Source: Edaphovirga cremea (GTDB lineage: Bacteria > Pseudomonadota > Gammaproteobacteria > Enterobacterales > Enterobacteriaceae). From it: DNA of 64,000 nt. The notes below the pieces were generated by a model, which did not search any database, was not told the DNA's origin, and was given only the letters and a program-made list of their open reading frames with translations. The first letter of the stretch is position 1; the number at the start of each line of letters is the position of its first letter. The stretch is taken from assembly GCF_003332275.1 (NCBI RefSeq), contig NZ_QOVA01000008.1, positions 158,131 to 222,130 of the forward strand, in the 5' to 3' direction. Shown here piece by piece: positions 58,407-64,000 of this stretch. Made by a program: the position numbers and the translations under genes.

Positions 58407-59072
58407 ATGAATAAATTACGATTCACTTCACTGACTAAACATCTGCTTATATTTCTGGCGATTGCTTTCAGTAGCCTGAGTGCGCTAGCCGAGGCGGCAG
58501 ACAACAATGCCCGGCGGATCCTGATTGTCTATTTTTCTCAACCTGAGGAGGTGAAATTAGACGGGGTGGATGGTGTTTCAGGTGCGAGCATATTGCAAAA
58601 AAACAGTGTTGTTATGGGAAGTACCCAGTATGTGGCCCAGATTATCCAGAAAGAAACCGGTGGTGATTTGTTCCGCATTGAAACGGTTAAACCCTACCCG
58701 CGCCAGCATGACCCCTTATTGAAATATGCTGAACGAGAACTGAAAGACGGGGTTCGGCCAGTACTGAAAGCCAAAATACAAAATCTTGCTGACTATGACC
58801 AGATTTTCATTGGTTATCCCATTTGGTGGTACAAGATGCCGATGGTGATGTACAGCTTTTTTGAACAGCATGATTTTAGTGGAAAAACGCTTATTCCTTT
58901 TACCACCCATGGCGGCAGTCGATTCTCTGACTCTCTGCGCGAAATCAAACGCCTTCAGCCCAACGCACAATTGCTCATGCAGGGCCTCGCCATCTCAAGA
59001 GATGATGTGACAGATGATGATACGCCAAAGGAAATCATTGACTGGCTAAATACATTACCGAACATGCCGTGA
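58407..59072 (+). CDS. Exported flavodoxin-like protein
   Basis: The ATG at 58407 gives 221 residues with a signal peptide (LLIFLAIAFSSLSALAEA). The flavodoxin-4 type fold is shown by RILIVYFSQPEE (phosphate-binding edge), IGYPIWWYKMPMVMYSFFEQ and FTTHGGSRFSDSLREIKRL. Such proteins bind FMN and carry electrons; a periplasmic location is uncommon. It lies between the hydrolase and a membrane protein that could be its electron donor. The ribosome-binding site is weak. Confidence 0.88.
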   Translation: MNKLRFTSLTKHLLIFLAIAFSSLSALAEAADNNARRILIVYFSQPEEVKLDGVDGVSGASILQKNSVVMGSTQYVAQIIQKETGGDLFRIETVKPYPRQHDPLLKYAERELKDGVRPVLKAKIQNLADYDQIFIGYPIWWYKMPMVMYSFFEQHDFSGKTLIPFTTHGGSRFSDSLREIKRLQPNAQLLMQGLAISRDDVTDDDTPKEIIDWLNTLPNMP

Positions 59073-59086
59073 TAGCAGGCCAGTGA

Positions 59087-59815
59087 ATGAAAGCAAAATA
59101 TAAACTCCAGGTGGTGCAGGACACAGTGATGATGATTATTCTGTTATCACTGATGGGCTTTCACCTGTGGGGAGAAAGTACCCATGAGTGGTTGGGCATT
59201 GCATTTTTATTGTTCATCTTGCTCCATAATGGCCTGAATTTTCAATGGTTCAGGAAACTCTCCCAGGGAGAATATTCTGCTTTCAGGCTCATGCAAGTCA
59301 CCGTTAATCTCTTACTGATACTGCTACTTTCATCCGCCATTATCAGTGGGCTGATGCTTTCAAAGCATGTATTGCCCGATTTGCCGATTCACAGTTCATC
59401 CGATGTCGTCAGAAAGATCCACATGACCAGTGTTCATTGGGGGCAAATTATCATTGCCGTTCATTTGGGCATGCACTGGAAAATGCTGGCCAACTTTTTT
59501 TGTAAAGTCTGGAATATTTCGCCCTATTCTCTTCTGGCGACACGTCTGATGCCCGCTTTTTTCCTCAGCATTGCCGTTTACGGCCTGCATGTTTTTATTC
59601 ATCGCAACCTGCTGCCCTATCTCCTCATCCAGGTGGACTTTGCTTTTTTCGACTTTGAAGAGTCAAAGAAACTTTTCTATCTGGATTTCTTTGCCGTTAC
59701 GATTTTATTTGCCTATCTCACACGCTTATCTCTCTGGCTTTTTCTTTTTCGTAATCAACGTATTAATAAAAATAACAGGACCAAAAGACCTGAATTAACT
59801 CCCCCAAAAATATGA
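59087..59815 (+). CDS. Membrane protein resembling DUF4405/cytochrome b-like four-helix proteins
   Basis: The 242-residue protein has about six hydrophobic helices. His residues recur in the membrane segments (GFHLWGEST, LLHNGLNF, SVHWGQIIIAVHLGMHWKM), placed as haem ligands are in small cytochrome b-type proteins of the DUF4405 group. It starts 14 bp after the flavodoxin gene, so the two probably form an electron-transfer pair from the quinone pool to the periplasm. That role is inference. Confidence 0.75.
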   Translation: MKAKYKLQVVQDTVMMIILLSLMGFHLWGESTHEWLGIAFLLFILLHNGLNFQWFRKLSQGEYSAFRLMQVTVNLLLILLLSSAIISGLMLSKHVLPDLPIHSSSDVVRKIHMTSVHWGQIIIAVHLGMHWKMLANFFCKVWNISPYSLLATRLMPAFFLSIAVYGLHVFIHRNLLPYLLIQVDFAFFDFEESKKLFYLDFFAVTILFAYLTRLSLWLFLFRNQRINKNNRTKRPELTPPKI

Positions 59816-59876
59816 TTTGGTTAATTTACGCCAGGGATTATTATTTAGCCTCAGGTAACGTCTTTACTTCAGGCAG

Positions 59877-60680
59877 ATGAGAATGAAAGTAGCACCCTGC
59901 AAAATCATTGATGGAAAAACATACACGCTGGAATTTTATGATGGCTTTGATCGCGGCTATATCGAGGAAACGCACTGGCTTCCCTATTACCTCCCTCAGT
60001 GGAGCAGTCGGGAATTGTCTGCGCCTCGATTCGAATTTTCTGATGATGGATTTGTTCTGAAAATTCAAAAAGATCAAAAACCGTGGTGCCCGGAGTTCAA
60101 CGGGAATGTCAGGGTTTCCTCGTTACAAACAGGGGTTTACTCCGGTTCAGTTGGCTCACGGATTGGACAGCATCGCTTCTCGCCGCAATGTCTGGTACGC
60201 GAAGAACAGATTGCTGAGAAAAAGTACCTTCCCCGCTATGGCTATCTCGAACTGCGAGCCAAATGTAAGATTTCAGCGAACAATGTCGCGGCCTTATGGC
60301 TGATAGGCTATGAGGATCTGCCGGAGAGATCGGCAGAGATTTGTATCTTCGAGCTCAAAGGCACGAACGTAAATGACGAATGCGCCAAAATTGGCTATGG
60401 CGTACATCCTTTTGGCGATGCGAGAATTGTCGAAGAGTTCTACGAAGAGACCTTTGATCTTGATGTCACAATATTCAATACCTATGCCATTGAGTGGACA
60501 GGTGAAAAAATTGATTTCTTCATTAATGACCGAAAAATAAGAACCATCAGTCAGTCACCCGGCTATGAAATGCAACTGATGTTAAATCTCTACGATCTTG
60601 AAAATCGTAATGCCGAGAATATGTCTTTTTTCATCGACTATATTGCAGGATTCCATCACGAAGCTGTCGTGAATGGTTGA
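59877..60680 (+). CDS. Glycoside hydrolase family 16-like protein with altered catalytic motif
   Basis: The 267-residue protein shows the GH16 jelly-roll plan: GYLELRAKCKIS, AALWLIG, then AEICIFELKG, GYGVHPFG, and FNTYAIEWTGEKIDFFINDR. The GH16 signature is E-x-D-x-x-E; here it reads E154-I-C156-I-F-E159, with Cys in place of the central Asp. No signal peptide is visible. It may be an inactive sugar-binding relative or act on an unusual glycan. Start could also be the ATG at 59883. It stands alone, in the same direction as the flavodoxin pair. Confidence 0.8.
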   Translation: MRMKVAPCKIIDGKTYTLEFYDGFDRGYIEETHWLPYYLPQWSSRELSAPRFEFSDDGFVLKIQKDQKPWCPEFNGNVRVSSLQTGVYSGSVGSRIGQHRFSPQCLVREEQIAEKKYLPRYGYLELRAKCKISANNVAALWLIGYEDLPERSAEICIFELKGTNVNDECAKIGYGVHPFGDARIVEEFYEETFDLDVTIFNTYAIEWTGEKIDFFINDRKIRTISQSPGYEMQLMLNLYDLENRNAENMSFFIDYIAGFHHEAVVNG

Positions 60681-60800
60681 GGGTAAAAAAAGTATCAATC
60701 GTTCAGGCGCGGGATCTGGCTTCTATAGAAAATAATCTTTGGCCTGTGCTGGCATAGGATCTATGCCAGCGCGTAAGTCAGTGAATTGGAATTGTCTTAC

Positions 60801-61205
60801 TTAATTATTATTGAAGCCATCCCAGTAGGCATCAATGCATTCCTTGATCAAAAGTTTCTCTTTTTTGGCATCTGAACCCATGGAGTAACTTTTTCCCATA
60901 AATATATGATAGCGCTCAGTATTGGAGTGACTTTCGTTATTCAGTAATTCCGTGGTTTTGGTTTTTGCATCCGCGAGAGACATGCCAGCGGCACGATCCT
61001 TCTTACCTTCCTGATAGAAACCCTCAAAGACCGGTGCCATGAGTTTCACCGAACCCGAGATATCAGTGCGGAAGTTTGGATCAAAATCATCTTTTGCCTT
61101 ATAGATATAGCTCCGTGCATGACGTTCTGCGCTAGTTTGGGGAGTGCATGCGCTCAGTAAGATGAGACATGCTAACCCGGTAACATGCAGACGTTTCCCT
61201 TTCAT
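60801..61205 (-). CDS. Small lipoprotein, probably Exc2 family
   Basis: From the ATG at 61205 the 134-residue protein has a lipoprotein signal (HVTGLACLILLSACTPQ) with the lipobox LLSAC. The mature part (ERHARSYIYKAKDDFDPNFR, KGKKDRAAGMSLADA-like, ending IDAYWDGFNNN) resembles the Exc2 family known from ColE1-type plasmids and enterobacterial chromosomes. Function in the chromosome is unknown. The frame extends to a TTG upstream, which lacks a good ribosome site. Confidence 0.72.
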   Translation of the reverse strand: MKGKRLHVTGLACLILLSACTPQTSAERHARSYIYKAKDDFDPNFRTDISGSVKLMAPVFEGFYQEGKKDRAAGMSLADAKTKTTELLNNESHSNTERYHIFMGKSYSMGSDAKKEKLLIKECIDAYWDGFNNN

Positions 61206-61418
61206 TTTAATCCCTCGCAATTCCTGTGCCTGACGTTGTTAGTCTATCAATGTTATTAATATATAATCGTAAAAACAATTGCATGCAATAAGTTAGCCGA
61301 CTTTTTGCATAGTTTTGCTCGATGATCCGATCAGCGGTTTCACATTGAACTGAGAGGGCATGCTGAGGGTCTTTCTACAAAACTGCGATTCCTTAAACCT
61401 GGTGGCAGTTTTCGCCAA

Positions 61419-61589
61419 TCAGGTAGGTGGAGAGCATATCCCATAAAATATCCTGATATTTCCCCATTCATTTCCCTCTACTTTGTCATCCCGAACCTGC
61501 CCCTCCTTTTTAATCGAGTGGGCGGGTTTTGTCTCAGTGGTAGCGGTATACACATTTTCATTCTGTAACCGCCGTTTATGCTGAGGCAT
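61419..61589 (-). CDS. Possible small hydrophilic protein (56 residues)
   Basis: A strong GGAGA site lies 6 bp before the ATG at 61589. The product (PQHKRRLQNENVYTATTETK and KEGQVRDDKVEGNEWGN inside) is charged and without hydrophobic segments. I do not recognise it. It is supported only by the ribosome-binding site and the clean frame, so it may be spurious. Confidence 0.4.
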   Translation of the reverse strand: MPQHKRRLQNENVYTATTETKPAHSIKKEGQVRDDKVEGNEWGNIRIFYGICSPPT

Positions 61590-62198
61590 TTTTTCTCTCC
61601 GATAGCGACCTCCGTGAGCGATAAACAATGTAAATTGATCTACTCTTGCTTTTGTGGATTCTATGGTTTCTCATTGAATGCATAGTGCGTCAAATGGCGA
61701 TTGACGATGTTTATCCCTAAAAGTCAGATGGATCGACATCACACAATTTCTTCCTTTCAGGGAAGGAATATCCCTATCATTTGTAAAGTTTTTAAAAAAA
61801 CGACTTAAATTGATGTGAAATGAGTTTTCCTGTTTTTCTGAGATAAATCATAGAGAGTGGCTCTGGGTAAGGTTTTGTAGGTTTTTTCTTGAGAAAATTC
61901 CTAATTTTTTTGCTGATGAAATAACAAACACGCATAGTCTATAAACAAAACGCATCTCCCTCGGACTAAGAATTTTCTCTATGATGAAGCCATTGGTACA
62001 TAAACTGACTTATATTGGTGACATTTTTTACGGCTTTTATAGTTAACCTCTGAGTCTGAATCTGTTCATTTATGGATTGCTTCCAAATAACCTTTTCCAA
62101 AGGGTTATTTGAATAAAGTTCATTATGGAACGGATAATTATTGGCGTTTCTTAATGATTAAGGGCGTCGTACTAATTGATATAATAAGGGAAGTTATA
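61590..62198. promoter_or_regulatory. AT-rich region upstream of the CS1-type fimbrial operon
   Basis: No gene is seen. A perfect 10-bp inverted repeat (GAGAAAATTC at 61891-61900, GAATTTTCTC at 61970-61979) encloses about 70 bp. The promoter of the fimbrial operon should lie here. Confidence 0.4.
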
Positions 62199-62702
62199 AT
62201 GAAAAAGATTCTTCTGTCTGTTGTTGCCGCTGCAATTCTGTCTACCGGTATGGCGCATGCCGCTGATGGCGTGGAAAAAAAGATTAACCTCGTTGCTACC
62301 ATTAACGACGCAATCTATGTTTCCAAGCCTGATGGCAAATCCTGGTATACTACAGAAGAGCTTTATGCCAAGGACTATACCCAGACTGAATTTGCATCAA
62401 ACGTTCTGCCAGTGCGTATTTTCAGCAAAGCTGAAAAAGTAGCTGTTTCTCTGGTGCAGGCGGTTGTTATTCATAAGGATAACGGTGCCGAGTTCCAGAA
62501 CGTTGTAGTCAACTTCGCGGGTGCAGAGCTGCCTGAACCGGGTAATGTCACGACCATTACCCAGACTACCTCGTTAAACGGCGGTTATGACAACATCTAT
62601 GACCTGCAAATCCTGGCTGATGCACCTGGCGCCTCGACTGTTGAGTCAAACAATGGCCAATACCAGGGTGAACTGGTCATGCTGTTTGAACCTACGGTAT
62701 AA
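62199..62702 (+). CDS. CS1/CFA-type (alpha) fimbrial major subunit
   Basis: The start at 62199, behind AAGGGAAG, gives 167 residues. A signal peptide (KKILLSVVAAAILSTGMAHA) is followed by VEKKINLVATINDAIYVSKP, the typical N-terminus of CooA/CfaB-type pilins, without the Cys pair of type 1 pilins. The end (GQYQGELVMLFEPTV) is the donor-strand-compatible C-terminus of this class. It is followed by a hairpin and the usher gene. Confidence 0.87.
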   Translation: MKKILLSVVAAAILSTGMAHAADGVEKKINLVATINDAIYVSKPDGKSWYTTEELYAKDYTQTEFASNVLPVRIFSKAEKVAVSLVQAVVIHKDNGAEFQNVVVNFAGAELPEPGNVTTITQTTSLNGGYDNIYDLQILADAPGASTVESNNGQYQGELVMLFEPTV

Positions 62703-62740
62703 TCTGATCTTGCTGTAATATCCTGAGCAATGGTTTTGAT

Positions 62741-62773
62741 AATAATAGGGTTATGCATAATGACCCTATTATT
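62741..62773 (+). terminator. Hairpin/attenuator after the CS1-type major subunit gene
   Basis: A perfect 11-bp stem (62741-62751 with 62763-62773), loop 11 nt, ends in TATTATT. It would raise the subunit-to-usher ratio. Confidence 0.75.
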
Positions 62774-63059
62774 TATCTCAATGGGTATCGTGTCTCCTCT
62801 TACAGTGTTTAGGTTAAAGCCAGGAACCAGGCATTAATTAAAGTACCGTAAACATATTAACAGATATTGCCAGTTTACTTACGATCTGACTCATCATTGG
62901 GATCCAATACGGCATATGGGTTAATTATTATATTGCTTATTAAGCCCTTTATCCTGGTTGGTTGTTATTATGTTAATTATTAAGAGTGCCAGTTCTGTCG
63001 ATTGTTAACACATTAATTATTGGCAGTGTTGTTTACTCTACTTATGGAACGGATTCTCC
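62774..63059. other. Gap between CS1-type subunit and usher genes
   Basis: AT-rich, with several similar TTAATTATTA stretches, notably around 62915-62927, 62969-62982 and 63010-63020. No chaperone gene is present here. Confidence 0.4.
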
Positions 63060-64000
63060 ATGGCAAAAGTTATCTCAGGATGGGCAACTTCCTTATTGCT
63101 ATTGGCACCGTCAGCCGCAACATATGCAAATGATGTCCAGATTGAATATCAGGTGCCCGCAGGGTTTTCCGAATCCGATCAGGACAAATCCATGCAGTTT
63201 CTGGCCACACTGGACGGTACGCCGTTGCCAGGGCCGGTAAGCTGGTCTATAGAGAAAAATCAGCTCACGTTTGATGAAAACCTTTACCGCCAGAACGGTA
63301 TCTCAGCCGGGCAGATCGCTACGCTGAACAAGGTGCTCCCCCAAATTCCCTATGCCGTCTGCGAAAATGGCTGTGACTACACCCTCAGTGGCCAGAACGT
63401 GTCGCTGGACAAGGTGAAAAAGTCCCTGACCATCAGCAATGGCAGTTCGCGCTATGTCCAACCCGTGACCATGTTGAGCTTTATCCACAACCAGTCGCTG
63501 GATTTGCGTGCGTCTTCGCAGGAATACCGTGCGGTGTCCGCTTTCGGCCAGGGCTACCTGGGGCTACCCGCGCAGAGCTACGGCTACCTGAGCTGGTACT
63601 ACAGCCAGAACCGAAACTACAACACCCGACAGACAGATCAGGGGATCAGTACCTGGTATCTGCAGAAAAACTTTGCCTCCACCTACCTGCGCGGTGGCCG
63701 TCAGGACACCCGGGATGCGGCGGCGGGCAGCGTCAATACCTCGCTGAACCCGAGCTTTGACCAGTTTGTCACCCTGGGCAGCCAGGACAACCTCAACCAG
63801 GATAAAAAATCAGCCGGCAAGCTGGTGCTGTTCGCCACCAGCGACGGTGACTACGAGTTCTACCGCGACGGGCGGCTTATTCGCCGGGTACCGGCGGTGA
63901 TTGGCCGTAACGAGATTGACTACAACCTGCTGCCCGGCGGCTTCTACAGCGTGGAAATCCGCCTGGTGAACCGCAACGGGCAGGTGCTCAGCCGTGAGAA
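63060..64000 (+). CDS. CS1-type outer membrane usher (TcfC/CooC-like), N-terminal part, runs off the window
   Basis: From the ATG at 63060 the frame is open to the window end (313 codons). A signal peptide (ISGWATSLLLLAPSAATYA) is followed by NDVQIEYQVPAGFSESDQDK, a Cys pair (VCENGCDY), then strands such as FGQGYLGLPAQSYGYLSWYY and DGDYEFYRDGRLIRRVPAV, typical of TcfC/CooC/CfaC ushers of the alternate chaperone-usher class. It will export the preceding pilin. Chaperone and tip genes are not in view and may follow. Confidence 0.87.
   Translation, partial: MAKVISGWATSLLLLAPSAATYANDVQIEYQVPAGFSESDQDKSMQFLATLDGTPLPGPVSWSIEKNQLTFDENLYRQNGISAGQIATLNKVLPQIPYAVCENGCDYTLSGQNVSLDKVKKSLTISNGSSRYVQPVTMLSFIHNQSLDLRASSQEYRAVSAFGQGYLGLPAQSYGYLSWYYSQNRNYNTRQTDQGISTWYLQKNFASTYLRGGRQDTRDAAAGSVNTSLNPSFDQFVTLGSQDNLNQDKKSAGKLVLFATSDGDYEFYRDGRLIRRVPAVIGRNEIDYNLLPGGFYSVEIRLVNRNGQVLSRE

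Overview
The window looks like chromosomal DNA of a facultatively anaerobic member of the Enterobacterales. It carries an E. coli-type ydiO-ydiQRST-fadK set, a hydrogenase-2 (hyb) operon, PapD/FimD-type fimbrial operons, a general porin and a CusRS-like two-component system. Gene density, overlapping stop/start codons and moderate GC fit this. A Serratia/Rahnella-like genus is my guess; no rRNA or species marker is present. I saw no tRNA or rRNA gene and no CRISPR array.

Layout. (1) 1-13.8 kb: the 3' part of a HipA-like kinase gene, then an anaerobic acyl-CoA block. The minus strand holds an AraC-type regulator, a family III CoA-transferase resembling FldA/HadA, an MFS carrier and an acyl-CoA dehydrogenase. 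The plus strand holds ydiO, ydiQ, ydiR, ydiS, ydiT and fadK, ending in a gene for a desulfoferrodoxin/superoxide reductase-like protein with an extra four-cysteine insert. A decayed CoA-transferase start follows. (2) 14.2-31.5 kb: a very tight 17-gene array, hybOABCDEF-hypBCDEF plus a five-gene ABC transporter that is probably for nickel. It encodes uptake [NiFe] hydrogenase 2, most of its maturation machinery and probably its metal supply. HypB has a large histidine-rich nickel-binding-type region. (3) 32-36.5 kb: a porin followed by an exported polyester-depolymerase-like esterase, an AT-richer gene of unknown function, and an IS3-type transposase scrap.

(4) 36.5-43.8 kb: a chaperone-usher fimbrial operon with three consecutive PapD-type chaperones for one usher. 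(5) 44-45.4 kb: a metallo-beta-lactamase-fold hydrolase gene beside a collapsed Tn3-family transposon (38-bp terminal repeat, tnpA 3' end, tnpR middle). The outer end of this relic cuts a short Rhs-core (polymorphic toxin type) gene. (6) 46-52.4 kb: a second fimbrial operon flanked by a winged-helix regulator and a LuxR-type regulator. (7) 52.5-59.8 kb: a redox/detoxification group with an aldo/keto reductase, a deletion-fused reductase/cupin pseudogene pair, an exported carboxymuconolactone decarboxylase-like protein, a CusRS-like two-component system, an exported dienelactone-hydrolase-like enzyme, an exported flavodoxin and a four-helix membrane protein. A 27-bp composite repeat with identical spacing lies in front of both the decarboxylase gene and the divergent regulator/hydrolase pair, and I read it as the response regulator's operator. 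(8) 59.9-64 kb: a GH16-like protein with an altered catalytic motif, a small lipoprotein, and the start of a CS1/CFA-type fimbrial operon (major subunit and the N-terminal part of the usher) that runs off the window.

How it fits together: the first 31 kb reads as an anaerobic energy module. A CoA-transferase or ligase would activate an organic acid, and YdiO or the second dehydrogenase would reduce or oxidise the acyl-CoA with electrons carried by YdiQR/YdiST. Hydrogenase 2 would feed hydrogen-derived electrons to the quinone pool, and the SOR-like protein may protect against oxygen. The rest is accessory surface structure and stress response, with clear traces of mobile DNA at 35.8 and 45 kb.
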